Shown here: positions 24,286-32,463 of the stretch, piece by piece | Position numbering within the stretch: position 1 is the first letter of the stretch | Layout: each line of letters starts with the position of its first letter | Origin: an uncultured Lachnospiraceae bacterium | GTDB lineage: Bacteria; Bacillota; Clostridia; Lachnospirales; Lachnospiraceae | Assembly: GCA_902777355.1 (NCBI GenBank) | Contig: CACYTU010000019.1 | Location: 1-32,941 of the forward strand | Reading direction: 5' to 3' | DNA: 32,941 nucleotides | The notes under the pieces: model-generated | What the model was told of the DNA's origin: nothing | Databases searched by the model: none | Seen by the model: the letters and a program-made list of their open reading frames with translations, nothing else | Made by a program: the position numbers and the translations under genes

Positions 24286-25416
24286 ATGAAAGGCACCATA
24301 GATCTTTACACTGAACGCCTGATATTGCGCCGCTACAAAACAGAAGATGCAGCTGCGCTCCACCGCTTCTTCGGAATCGATGAAAAGATGTACGAATATT
24401 CCGGATGGAATCCTTACGCAACAGAGGAAATGGCAGACTCTGCCGTGAAACAGTTCATTGATTCCTACCGCGATCCGTCTTTTTACGGATGGGCAGTTGA
24501 ACTGAAAAAAGACCCGGGATCTGCCCCGGAAACAGCCTGTGAGCTGCACAGTACCCGGAAAAGAGGTTCGCAGGAAAGCCCGGAGGAGGCAAAGGCCGCC
24601 GAAGAACCCGGGACAGATAATGAAAATATGCACTGTGCCCTCATCGGCACCGTCGGTGCTTATGACTATGATTCCGAAGCCGGAACGATTGAGATCGGAC
24701 TCAGCATCCGTCCGGACTGCCAGGGGATGGGGCTGGGCACGGAGGCTCTCAGCCGCGTGCTTGCCTATCTGACAGAAGAGGAGAAGATCCCCTGTGTAAC
24801 GGCCTGGTGTGCCGGCCCCAATATGGGATCCCGAAAGGCCATGGAGAAGGCCGGCATGAAGCAGTCTGCCTTTGAGGCGGATGCCCTGGAAATCAAAGAC
24901 CGGGTATTTGACAAACTTACCTACGAATACAGACTTCCCGTCGATCTGACTTTCCGGACCCGGTGCGGAACTTTCAACTATCGTGTCGGCGCCGTCATCA
25001 TACACGAAGGAAAATATCTCCTGATGAAGAATGATGAAGAGCCCTATTATTACACAGTGGGAGGCAGAGTCCGCTTCGATGAGACGACCGAAGAGACCGT
25101 CCTGCGGGAGGTGGAGGAGGAAATCGGCGTAAAGCTGGAGATCGACAGATTTCTTTTTTTCCAGGAACAGTTTTTTGACGGAAAGGTGACAGGCACGCAC
25201 ATTCATGAACTGGGTGTCTATTATCTGATGAAAGACAGCCCCCTTCTGGAAAATCTCACCTGCCGCTCTGTCACGGCGCGGGGAGTCGCGGAGGAACTTT
25301 GCTGGATCCCGGCCGGGGAGATCGGAAACCACTATATAGTCCCCGAGTCGGTCGCGGCCAGGCTGGCCAGTCTCCCTCTCCATCCCGAACATATCATTGA
25401 GATCGACGAGAGGTAA
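24286..25416 (+). CDS. GNAT acetyltransferase fused to a Nudix hydrolase
   Basis: A 376-residue two-domain protein. Residues 1-215 are a GNAT N-acetyltransferase of the RimJ/RimL kind: LYTERLILRRYKTEDAAAL, then EIGLSIRPDCQGMGLGTEAL (the acetyl-CoA loop) and NMGSRKAMEKAGM. Residues about 216-376 are a Nudix domain with a perfect box GRVRFDETTEETVLREVEEE followed by IGV. Between GNAT strands (about residues 86-130) there is a charged, Glu/Ala/Pro-rich insertion not found in plain GNATs. ATG 24286 follows AAAAAGGA, and two earlier in-frame ATGs (24235, 24244) overlap the repeat array. Nudix partners of this type may hydrolyse nucleotide or ADP-ribose-like diphosphates; the real substrates are unknown. 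It precedes the MBL gene by 82 bases. Confidence 0.9.
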   Translation: MKGTIDLYTERLILRRYKTEDAAALHRFFGIDEKMYEYSGWNPYATEEMADSAVKQFIDSYRDPSFYGWAVELKKDPGSAPETACELHSTRKRGSQESPEEAKAAEEPGTDNENMHCALIGTVGAYDYDSEAGTIEIGLSIRPDCQGMGLGTEALSRVLAYLTEEEKIPCVTAWCAGPNMGSRKAMEKAGMKQSAFEADALEIKDRVFDKLTYEYRLPVDLTFRTRCGTFNYRVGAVIIHEGKYLLMKNDEEPYYYTVGGRVRFDETTEETVLREVEEEIGVKLEIDRFLFFQEQFFDGKVTGTHIHELGVYYLMKDSPLLENLTCRSVTARGVAEELCWIPAGEIGNHYIVPESVAARLASLPLHPEHIIEIDER

Positions 25417-25442
25417 AAAGAAAGCAGTGTGCCTGTCAACTG

Positions 25443-25488
25443 CCCACGCCCGTAAGGAAGTGGGTTTCCGCCTATACCAGGCGGGGAG
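25443..25488 (+). promoter_or_regulatory. Two adjacent hairpins overlapping the MBL ribosome binding site
   Basis: CCCAC (25443-25447) pairs with GTGGG (25460-25464), and CCGCCT (25468-25473) pairs with AGGCGG (25479-25484) around ATACC. The second hairpin's arm covers the start of the GGGGAG site (25483-25488), so it could reduce translation of the MBL gene. It does not match a riboswitch I know. Confidence 0.45.
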
Positions 25489-25498
25489 ATGATATTTT

Positions 25499-26185
25499 AT
25501 GAAAAACAAAGTGAAAAAAATCGGAACTCACACGTGGATCTTTCCGCTGAATTCCGCAAAAGACAGGCCTAACCTGGGCTATGTTCTTGGAGAAAATATG
25601 GCTCTTGCCATTGACGCGGGTCACTCCTCCTCTCATGTGGAGGACTTTTACCAGGCCCTGGAAAAAGAAGGGCTGCCCCTGCCGGATCTGACAGTAATCA
25701 CCCACTGGCATTGGGACCACACCTTCGGTATGCACGCTGTCCATGGCAGGACACTGGCACGGCCGGAGACTAACCGCCAGCTGGAAGAGATCAGGGACCG
25801 CATTGAACAAGACGCGTCATATGGCAAAAAATTTCTCCAGAGCGACCCATGCATACGCAGGGAATATGCGGGCGGAGTCCCTCTGGCTGTCGTTCCTGCA
25901 ACGGAAGAAGTGACAAAGGACATGATTTTGGACCTGGGCGGAGTTACCGCGAGGATCTGTTACGGCCAGTCCCCTCACACAGATGATTCCCTCCTGATCT
26001 ACGTGCCCGAAGACAGGGTACTTTTCATCGGCGATGCCCAGCTGGGCGAGTTTCCTTCCTGGAGAATGGATTTCGATAAACTTGCTGCCCTGCGCGAACA
26101 GATCCGCGGGTTTGACGCCCGCGTCGTCATTGACGGCCACTGGACCCCCTATACAAAGGAAGAACTGCTGGCCGAACTGGTGTGA
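25499..26185 (+). CDS. MBL-fold metallo-hydrolase
   Basis: A metallo-beta-lactamase fold hydrolase of 228 residues. It has the binuclear metal motif HWHWDH (H69, H71, D73, H74), an upstream AIDAGHSSSHV, then SPHTDDSLLIY with a third-motif His, and VLFIGDAQLG and VIDGHW with the later ligands. Length suits small MBL hydrolases. ATG 25499 has GGGGAG with about 10 bases of spacing. It is not of a subtype I can assign (no DNA-repair, lactonase or glyoxalase signature beyond the core). It lies between the GNAT-Nudix gene and ydcF, loosely spaced, with no operon evidence. Confidence 0.88.
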   Translation: MKNKVKKIGTHTWIFPLNSAKDRPNLGYVLGENMALAIDAGHSSSHVEDFYQALEKEGLPLPDLTVITHWHWDHTFGMHAVHGRTLARPETNRQLEEIRDRIEQDASYGKKFLQSDPCIRREYAGGVPLAVVPATEEVTKDMILDLGGVTARICYGQSPHTDDSLLIYVPEDRVLFIGDAQLGEFPSWRMDFDKLAALREQIRGFDARVVIDGHWTPYTKEELLAELV

Positions 26186-26289
26186 CAGTATGCTGCATGA
26201 AGTGTTCCCACGTTCCGTTGTGTAAAATGGAAAAACGAAAGATGTGAGGCACCCGGGGAGGGCAGACCAATCAGGCTTACCGGGCTTAC

Positions 26290-26369
26290 TATGAGAAATC
26301 CCGGCAGGGTTGACCCGGAACAGGATGACAGCCCGCATTTTGTCTATGGGAAATTCCGGCAGAGCTGAC
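26290..26369 (+). repeat. 25-bp imperfect direct repeat, 55 bp apart, before ydcF
   Basis: TATGAGAAATCCCGGCAGGG (from 26290) recurs as TATGGGAAATTCCGGCAGAG (from 26345), each continuing to a TGAC. The repeats lie in the 208-base gap before ydcF. No promoter was seen. Confidence 0.75.
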
Positions 26370-26393
26370 TGCGGAAAAAGAAGGAATCAGGAA

Positions 26394-27200
26394 ATGACTG
26401 TATCGGATCATATTAACACTCTGGGCGCATTCTGCGGCCGGCGCGACCTGCCCCGGCTGTCAGCGGAGGCCCTTTTTGAAAAGTACGGGATCCGCAAGGC
26501 GGATGTCTTCGTCCTTTTCGGAGGAAGCATTCTGGCAGGGGGAGATGTCCTGGCACAGGCCATTCGGGACAAGATCGCTGACAAATATGTGATCGTCGGC
26601 GGTGCGGGGCACACCACTGAGACACTCAGGGAAAGGGTCCGTACGGAATATCCGGAAATGGAGACCGCAGGGCTTGCCGAGGCGGAAATCTTTCAGATGT
26701 ATCTGCAAAGAATCCATGGCTGTCAGGCGGATTATCTGGAGACTGAATCCACCAATTGCGGAAATAACATCACCTTCCTGATCGATTTGCTGGACAGAAA
26801 TAAAGTCAGTTGGAAAAGTATCATTCTCTGTCAGGACGCGTCTATGCAGAACCGCATGGATGCCGGATTGAGAAAATATGCTCCCGAAGGCACGACGATC
26901 ATCAATTTTGCGGCCTATTCCGCCCGCCTGCAGGAGACGGACGGGCAGCCTGAATATACGTCTAAGATCCACGGAATGTGGGAGATTGACAGATACGTAA
27001 ATCTGCTGATGGGAGAGATTCCCAGACTGTCCGACAACCCGAATGGCTACGGCCCCTGCGGCAGGGGATTTATCGCCCACGTCGACATTCCCGCGGAAGT
27101 CCTTTACTCTTTTGATGAGTTGAAAAAAATATACGGCGGGAAAACCAGGGCGGCTAATCCTGCTTTTGCCGACAAGCCGAAAAAATCTGATGAGGCCTGA
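26394..27200 (+). CDS. ydcF: YdcF family protein (DUF218, ElyC/SanA/YdcF superfamily)
   Basis: A 268-residue soluble protein, close in layout to E. coli YdcF. It has LSAEALFEKYGIRKADVFVLF in the N-terminal part, IVGGAGHTTETLRE, the signature ESTNCGNNITF, the QDASMQNR stretch, GMWEIDRYVNLLMGEIPRL, and GYGPCGRGFIAHVDIPAEV near the end. E. coli YdcF is reported to bind S-adenosylmethionine, but its function is not established. The start at 26394 (MTVSDHINTLGAF) is chosen over 26310 because AAGGAA lies upstream at about 26381-26386 and homologues start nearby. The TTG-start exonuclease follows after 236 bases in which I see no clear signal. Confidence 0.9.
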   Translation: MTVSDHINTLGAFCGRRDLPRLSAEALFEKYGIRKADVFVLFGGSILAGGDVLAQAIRDKIADKYVIVGGAGHTTETLRERVRTEYPEMETAGLAEAEIFQMYLQRIHGCQADYLETESTNCGNNITFLIDLLDRNKVSWKSIILCQDASMQNRMDAGLRKYAPEGTTIINFAAYSARLQETDGQPEYTSKIHGMWEIDRYVNLLMGEIPRLSDNPNGYGPCGRGFIAHVDIPAEVLYSFDELKKIYGGKTRAANPAFADKPKKSDEA

Positions 27201-27436
27201 GAGCGGTTCCTGCCTGCTTGCCTGCGGCGCCGGGCTTTGAGGCCACAGAGCGGCGGATGATGCATGAGCGTATGGAGGCTGTGCGCTTACAATGCCCTGC
27301 TGATGATATCTGCGAACAGACGATGTCAGCATGCTGACTTGCTGCGGCATGAATTGAAAATGCCAGATCTTTGTTCAGATGAAAAATTGTCGGGCCTTTG
27401 TTCAGTTCAGAATAGGAGAATAAGGGAGAATACAGA

Positions 27437-28015
27437 TTGAGCAGAATTGCAGTAATTGATACAGAGACAACCTGGTCGGACCAGGTGATGTCCATCGGCG
27501 CGGTGGTTGCGGACAGCCGGGATTACCGGCTTGTGGACAGCAGATATTACCTGATCGACCCGGCTTACAGACGCGGAGGACTTTTTTCCAATGCTCTGCA
27601 CGCGAGAGGGACACCCGGGGAAATCATTCTGTCCAGGCAGAAAACTGCAGCGGACCTGAGAGAATGGCTCTCTTTTCACGGTGTGGACGCTATTTTTGCC
27701 TACAATGCGCTTTTCGATCAGAAACACATGCCGGAATTCATGGATTTCCAATGGTTTGATATTATGAAGGTCGCGGCTTACAGGCAATTCAACAGCTCCA
27801 TTCCCGAAACAATGCCCTGCTGTAAGACCGGGCGGCTCAAGAGCAATTACGGTGTGGAGAGCGTCTACCGCATGCTTTCAGAAAATCAGAGATATTTTGA
27901 GAAGCATAACGGCTGGCACGATGCAGTGGACGAACTGAAGATCATGGAGATGCTGGCGCTGCCCATCGACACTTATGAGGTGGCCAGACTGGCTGCCTGC
28001 AAGACGGTTAAATGA
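27437..28015 (+). CDS. DEDDh-type 3'-5' exonuclease domain protein
   Basis: A 192-residue DnaQ-like exonuclease fold protein with the first acidic pair D8-x-E10 in VIDTETTWSDQ, the AYNALFDQ stretch with the second Asp, and a late GWHDAVDELK (His and Asp) that gives the DEDDh catalytic set. The start is TTG 27437, with GGGAGA at 27424-27429 and 7 bases of spacing. No ATG lies close enough. The domain stands alone, unlike DinG or PolC fusions, so it may proofread or trim small nucleic acids; the role is unknown. The region 27201-27436 before it holds nothing recognisable. Confidence 0.82.
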   Translation: MSRIAVIDTETTWSDQVMSIGAVVADSRDYRLVDSRYYLIDPAYRRGGLFSNALHARGTPGEIILSRQKTAADLREWLSFHGVDAIFAYNALFDQKHMPEFMDFQWFDIMKVAAYRQFNSSIPETMPCCKTGRLKSNYGVESVYRMLSENQRYFEKHNGWHDAVDELKIMEMLALPIDTYEVARLAACKTVK

Positions 28016-28085
28016 GTCGTGGGAACTGCCTTCCGGGGATTTCCAACCTGCGAAAGCCCGGGGCAGACGTCGCTTTAATCATATT

Positions 28086-28159
28086 TACGGAAATTTTTGG
28101 ATGAAAATAATGGTCAGCTATATACGGAGATTTTCGGATGAAAATAATGGTCAGTGCCT
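28086..28159 (+). repeat. 37-bp tandem duplication covering the DUF523 start site
   Basis: Copy 1 (28086-28122) and copy 2 (28123-28159) both contain ACGGA, a short T-run, GGATG, then AAAATAATGGTCAG. Two base changes separate the shared 32 bases. Each copy has a ribosome-site-like purine run and ATG. The first ATG (28101) opens a 23-codon frame ending at 28172, out of frame with the second (28138), which is the true start of DUF523. Confidence 0.93.
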
Positions 28160-28563
28160 GTCTCATAGGTGAAAACTGCAAATACAATGGAAAAAATAAC
28201 AAAAATGAGAAGGTGCTGGCTCTTCTGGAGGGAAATGAAGTGATTCCGATCTGCCCCGAAGTGATGGGAGGCCTTCCCACCCCCAGGGTTCCGGCAGAGG
28301 TGGTCCGCGATGTGGTGACGACCAGGGACGGCAGAGTGGTGGACCAAGAGTTCCGCCGGGGAGCGCGGCTGAGTCTTGCCATCGCGCAGAGGGAAAAGCC
28401 GGATCTGATCATTCTTCAGTCCAGGAGTCCCAGCTGCGGCGCAAGGCAGCGCTATGACGGGACTTTTACGGGAACACTGATCGACCGGCCCGGAGTGACG
28501 GCAGAGCTGTTGATTGAAAACGGATTTCAGCCTGTGGATGTCGGCGATTTACCGTCGGACTGA
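28138..28563 (+). CDS. DUF523 family protein
   Basis: A 141-residue cytosolic protein of the DUF523 (PF04463) family. The family pattern is clear: [18 protein letters not shown] near the start, [18 protein letters not shown] in the middle, and LQSRSPSCG near residue 97, followed by YDGTFTG. The conserved Cys (8, 14, 39 and 100 by count) suggest metal or Fe-S binding, but the biochemical function is unknown. ATG 28138 has GGAGA about 8 bases upstream. The gene start region is duplicated just upstream; see the repeat entry. It is followed by the HD-domain gene with 74 bases of spacing. Confidence 0.9.
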   Translation: MKIMVSACLIGENCKYNGKNNKNEKVLALLEGNEVIPICPEVMGGLPTPRVPAEVVRDVVTTRDGRVVDQEFRRGARLSLAIAQREKPDLIILQSRSPSCGARQRYDGTFTGTLIDRPGVTAELLIENGFQPVDVGDLPSD

Positions 28564-28637
28564 GAAGACAGAAACCGTGTTCACGGTATTACAGACGCAG
28601 CCCGCAAAACAAAATCAGGGACATAAAAACAGGAAAA

Positions 28638-29231
28638 ATGGACCAACAGATCATCAGAGACGCTTTAGAGTATATACAGCAGCTTTTTTGCCAAGATGCA
28701 GGAGGCCACGATGCGGAGCACACTGTCCGCGTATGGCGGACTGCCATGCGCATAGCAGAGCAGACCCCGTCCTGTAATATGCGGAGGACGGCGCTTGCTG
28801 CCCTCCTCCATGACGCGGACGATCACAAGCTCTTCATGACGGAAAACAATGCTAACGCCAGGTCTTTTCTGGTAAAGCATTCCGTGCCGGAAGATGAGAT
28901 TGAAAGAATCTGCCGGGTCATCAATTCTGTTTCTTTCAGCAGAAACCAGGGCAGAAGACCTGATACAATAGAGGGAAAGATCGTCCAGGACGCTGACCGC
29001 CTGGATGCCATGGGGGCAATCGGAATAGCAAGAACATTTGCCTATGGAGGCCTGCACGCACGTCCGCTTGGAGAATCTATACAGCATTTTTATGATAAAC
29101 TCCTGCTCCTCAGGGATCTCATGAACACTGAGGCCGGCAGAGAACTTGCGGAAAAAAGACATGCTTTCCTGAAAATGTTTCTGCGGGAATATCTGGAGGA
29201 GACCGGAGAGCCATGCCGCTTCAATTCATGA
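28638..29231 (+). CDS. HD-domain phosphohydrolase (YedJ/YpgQ-like)
   Basis: A 197-residue metal-dependent phosphohydrolase. The HD motifs are [12 protein letters not shown] (H24, H28), [10 protein letters not shown] (H58, D59), and [20 protein letters not shown] (D118, D120). These match the YedJ/YpgQ group, some of which hydrolyse nucleoside triphosphates. ATG 28638 is preceded by CAGGAA. It may be co-transcribed with DUF523. The nearby Nudix and salvage genes make a nucleotide-cleaning role plausible, but this is inference. The array at 29256-29430 follows. Confidence 0.9.
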   Translation: MDQQIIRDALEYIQQLFCQDAGGHDAEHTVRVWRTAMRIAEQTPSCNMRRTALAALLHDADDHKLFMTENNANARSFLVKHSVPEDEIERICRVINSVSFSRNQGRRPDTIEGKIVQDADRLDAMGAIGIARTFAYGGLHARPLGESIQHFYDKLLLLRDLMNTEAGRELAEKRHAFLKMFLREYLEETGEPCRFNS

Positions 29232-29255
29232 CGGATTTCATCAGGTGTTAAAATG

Positions 29256-29430
29256 ATTGATTCATCTATCAGGTGATATATCTATCCGGTGATTCATCTG
29301 TCAGGTTATTCATTTATCCGGTGATTCATCTATCCGGTGATTCATCTGTCAGGTTATTCATTTATCCGGTGATTCATCTATCCGGTGATTCATTTATTAA
29401 GTGATTTATTATTTAGGATTTATTTATTAA
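29256..29430 (+). repeat. 16-bp tandem array, about 11 copies, with a 48-bp higher-order unit
   Basis: Units GGTGATTCATCTATCC, GGTGATTCATCTGTCA and GGTTATTCATTTATCC follow each other from 29272 at 16-base spacing. The three-unit (48-bp) set 29288-29335 repeats at 29336-29383. Decayed AT-rich copies run on to about 29430. There is no frame and no unique spacer. It fills most of the 29232-29522 gap between the HD gene and the small protein; the AT-rich remainder (29430-29522) holds no clear promoter. Confidence 0.95.
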
Positions 29431-29522
29431 GAATTAATTTATTCGACAAAGTATTTTGATAGTAAGAGCATACAATAATAGGAGCTTAATAGTAAGAGTT
29501 TAAATATGAAACGGATGTAGTC

Positions 29523-29735
29523 ATGAACGTTGAAAAAGTGACTTGGAGAGTAAAGCGGATACAGGAAGCGGACTATGGCTGTGAAGAGAGACCGGAGGGA
29601 GAGAAGACCAGAGTCATTGTGACTTTGACGGACGGAAAAAGTGGAATCAGGCAGCTTCTGGTCGAGGACGACTGGCTGTATGAACAGGGAATCGATGAGG
29701 GAAGCGAATGGCCTGAGGGCAATGGCCGGATGTGA
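29523..29735 (+). CDS. Small acidic hypothetical protein
   Basis: A 70-residue product, mostly charged (many Glu and Asp), reading MNVEKVTWRVKRIQEADYGC at the start and VTLTDGKSGIRQLLVEDDWL in the middle. The pattern suggests a small beta-strand-rich soluble fold; I do not recognise a family. The start has only a weak ACGGA-like site about 10 bases upstream. Codon usage and the alternation of hydrophobic and charged residues make it plausible as a gene, but it could be chance. It precedes the zinc-ribbon/TPM pair by about 200 bases. Confidence 0.55.
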   Translation: MNVEKVTWRVKRIQEADYGCEERPEGEKTRVIVTLTDGKSGIRQLLVEDDWLYEQGIDEGSEWPEGNGRM

Positions 29736-29931
29736 ACGCTTCCGGCAGCAGCAATACCGCGGAAAAACGGGTCTGATGTTTCGGGTTAATCCGGATGAAT
29801 AAAGAAATTGAAGCACCGGGCCGGGGCAGCGATGAATGGATGTCGGGCCTGCAAAAAAAAGGCCGGCTTTGTGATAAAAGGGTAAAGGAACCGGCAGGGA
29901 CAGGGTCAGGTGACTCAAAGAAAGGAGGCCA

Positions 29932-31506
29932 ATGGGTTTTCGATGCGCAAACTGTGGAGGAAATATTTTATTTGACGTCGATTCACAGTCGATGAAGTGT
30001 CAGCACTGCGGAAGCATGGTTTCGCCGGACGAATTCGTAGTAAAGAGCAAAAGTCAGGGCGAGGACATTTCTGAGATGAATATGACGCTGTTCACCTGCA
30101 GCGGCTGCGGAGCGGAGCTTCAGGGAACAGAGGACTCGCAGGTCGGCTTCTGCCCCTATTGCGGCGGACAGAGCCTGCTGCAGAAGCCCGGCGGCGGCAG
30201 GTCAATGCCTGAGAGGCTTATCCCTTTCCAGGTTTCGAAGGACCACTGCGCGGATCTGTTCAAAAAGCACACGCAGAAAGTCCTGTATCTGCCCAGGGAG
30301 CTTAAGAACGCCGCTCACCTGAGGAGTTTCACCGGCATCTACATGCCTTATTATGAGTACGATGTGCAGCTGGGCCGTTCCAACATCACTGGGAAAAAGA
30401 CAGTCGAGAGCACGAGCAGTTATGAGACCATCAACACATACCAGATCGATGCCTCTGTGGCCGGGGACTACTGCGGTGTCCCCTATGATGCCAGCAAATA
30501 TTACGACGATGAGATCGCAGCCCGCTGCCTGCCCTTTGATATGAAAAAAGAGCGGTCCTTCAATGCGGCTTATCTCTCCGGTTTCTACGCGGACGCTTCC
30601 ACTGTGCCGGCCGAGACCTATTACCGGGACGCCGAAAGGACAGCTTCGAGCGACATTGTGGATGAAGTGAGCGCCCGTGTATACCAGCAGTCGGGCATCA
30701 AGGTGGAAAAGGAAAAGTCCAGTGTTGAGGCTCACACAAGGGGGCACCACGCCACCATGTTCCCGCTTTGGTTTTTGACCTGGCGCAAGGATGAGCGTGT
30801 TGCCTATGCGGTCGTGAACGGAGAGTCAGGCAAGGTGGTCTCCGATCTACCGGTGGATATGAAGGCTTTCTCCTCCGGCTGCGCTGCCATGGCTGTGGTG
30901 ATCTTTCTGCTGCTGGAAATTTTTGTCCAGCCGACTCCTGTGCTGACCTCGCTGGTGAGCATTTTGGCAGCTGCCATGATGGCGGCATCCATCCGCAGCA
31001 GCACGCGGCGCATTTTCGAGAAGGAGACCCATGTCTATGACAAGGGATGGTCGGGCTCAAAGGAACCGGTCATCACTGAAGCAGACCAGAACGCAAAGAA
31101 AGTGAAGAAGGTAAAGAAGTTCCTTGATATTGAGGGATATCCCCTCATGGCTTTCGCCATAATCGCCGTCACGGCCATTGTACAGCTTGCCGATATTAAA
31201 TCCGTGACGGGCGTGATAGGGGTTGCGGCCCTCTTCTATGTCCTGCTCACTGTGATAAAAATACTGGGATGGCAAAAATCCCTTCCTCAGAAACAGCCGC
31301 TGCTTGCGATCTTCCCCGTGCTGGCTGCAGTGGCCCTGAACGCCGCCATCGTGATCATTTCGCCGGTCAACGATTTCTGGTATTATCTGGGGGACGCCGC
31401 CTGCATTCTGATCCTGACTGTCTCCTCGGTGTTTATGTTGCAGGTGTACAATATCGGAACGACCAGGCCCCTGCCCCATCTTTTTGACCGAGAGGAGGTG
31501 CAGTAA
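29932..31506 (+). CDS. Zinc-ribbon multi-pass membrane protein
   Basis: A 524-residue protein of a clostridial conserved group. Two N-terminal zinc ribbons are visible: CANC with CQHC, and CSGC with CPYC (residues 5 to about 82). A soluble middle part (about 90-290) includes YMPYYEYDVQLGRS and MFPLWFLTWRKDERVAYAVV. About six membrane segments follow (near 316-355, 404-445 and 458-504). ATG 29932 follows AAAGGAGG. Its stop is one base before the TPM gene's ATG, so the two are made together. It probably senses or scaffolds an envelope or protein-quality process; the exact role is unknown. Confidence 0.85.
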   Translation: MGFRCANCGGNILFDVDSQSMKCQHCGSMVSPDEFVVKSKSQGEDISEMNMTLFTCSGCGAELQGTEDSQVGFCPYCGGQSLLQKPGGGRSMPERLIPFQVSKDHCADLFKKHTQKVLYLPRELKNAAHLRSFTGIYMPYYEYDVQLGRSNITGKKTVESTSSYETINTYQIDASVAGDYCGVPYDASKYYDDEIAARCLPFDMKKERSFNAAYLSGFYADASTVPAETYYRDAERTASSDIVDEVSARVYQQSGIKVEKEKSSVEAHTRGHHATMFPLWFLTWRKDERVAYAVVNGESGKVVSDLPVDMKAFSSGCAAMAVVIFLLLEIFVQPTPVLTSLVSILAAAMMAASIRSSTRRIFEKETHVYDKGWSGSKEPVITEADQNAKKVKKVKKFLDIEGYPLMAFAIIAVTAIVQLADIKSVTGVIGVAALFYVLLTVIKILGWQKSLPQKQPLLAIFPVLAAVALNAAIVIISPVNDFWYYLGDAACILILTVSSVFMLQVYNIGTTRPLPHLFDREEVQ

Positions 31507-31507
31507 C

Positions 31508-32326
31508 ATGAAGAAGAATCTACTGACCTCCGGGATCGTGAACCCCTTCAGCCCAACCCTGTGCCGGGAGAAAATGCGTGAGGAAATGAAAAAAATAATC
31601 ATGGCTGTGATTGCGGCCTTGATGGTCTTCTTCCTCCTGCCCCCTGTCAGCGCGGCTGCTGCCGGGACCCTGGTGGTGGATGACGGCGCGGACCTTCTGT
31701 CGGACACAGAAGAAGCCGAACTGATCCGGAGGCATTCCATCATCACGGAATATATGGATGCGGCTTTTGTTTCCACCGATCATTCAGATGGCTCTACCTC
31801 ATCCTATACAGAAAAATATGCCATTCAGCATTACGGAAATGATCCCGCGATCATTTTCATGATTGATATGGATGACCGGGAGATTTATATTTATTCAAAC
31901 GGAAGCGCTTTGAAAACTATTTCCAAAGCGGACGCCCGGGCCATCACGGACAATATTTACAAATATGCTTCGCGCGGCGAATATTTTAACTGCGCGGACG
32001 CTGCATTCAGCCAGATCTACACCAAATGCCAGGGCGGCCGTCTGGCCCGCCCCGTGAAACATATCACCAACGCGCTGATCGCCGTCCTGCTGGGCGTTCT
32101 GCTCAACTATCTGCTCACGGTCCTGACCAGGATCCCCAGGGCAGACCGACGCACCAGAGGAGATGTCAAAGTCAGTGTGACCCGGGAAATGGCATCCATG
32201 CCCGGAATTGCCCTGGCCGCGCCCATCGTTCTGAGCACCATCAGGCGCAGAAAGAGCAAGAGCTCCGGCGGAAGAGGCGGCGGAGGCGGCGGCCATTCCG
32301 GCGGCGGAGGCGGCCACGGTTTCTAA
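31508..32326 (+). CDS. TPM-domain (YgcG-like) membrane protein with a Gly/His-rich tail
   Basis: A 272-residue envelope protein. An N-terminal signal or anchor (about 27-52: MKKIIMAVIAALMVFFLLPP) is followed by a TPM domain (about 53-160; VVDDGADLLSDTEEAELI, then PAIIFMIDMDDREIYIYSNG). A second membrane segment (about 178-198) and a Gly/His tail, GGRGGGGGGHSGGGGGHGF, end the protein, as in many YgcG proteins. TPM domains are phosphatase-like or bind photosystem or envelope proteins; the substrate here is unknown. ATG 31508 is chosen because GAGGAGGTG (31491-31499) fits it; the frame is open to 31484, inside the zinc-ribbon gene. The two genes are coupled. Confidence 0.88.
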   Translation: MKKNLLTSGIVNPFSPTLCREKMREEMKKIIMAVIAALMVFFLLPPVSAAAAGTLVVDDGADLLSDTEEAELIRRHSIITEYMDAAFVSTDHSDGSTSSYTEKYAIQHYGNDPAIIFMIDMDDREIYIYSNGSALKTISKADARAITDNIYKYASRGEYFNCADAAFSQIYTKCQGGRLARPVKHITNALIAVLLGVLLNYLLTVLTRIPRADRRTRGDVKVSVTREMASMPGIALAAPIVLSTIRRRKSKSSGGRGGGGGGHSGGGGGHGF

Positions 32327-32463
32327 AGACAGGCTTCTAAATAGAATTGTTTCAGTTTCTCAAGAGGCAGCCACGGCTTTTAAAGGGGCGGCTGCAGCTT
32401 TTAGGAATAAAGACGTAAACATGAGTTGACTTTGCAAGCAATACATCGGCAAGGAGGTGAAAG

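Noticed and set aside
29256-29430. CRISPR array or small-RNA gene candidate
   Set aside because: The 16-bp units are contiguous without spacers and no promoter or structured RNA pattern stands out.
29795-29995. 66-codon frame overlapping the zinc-ribbon gene start
   Set aside because: It overlaps the strongly supported start at 29932 and its ribosome site, and has no recognisable fold.
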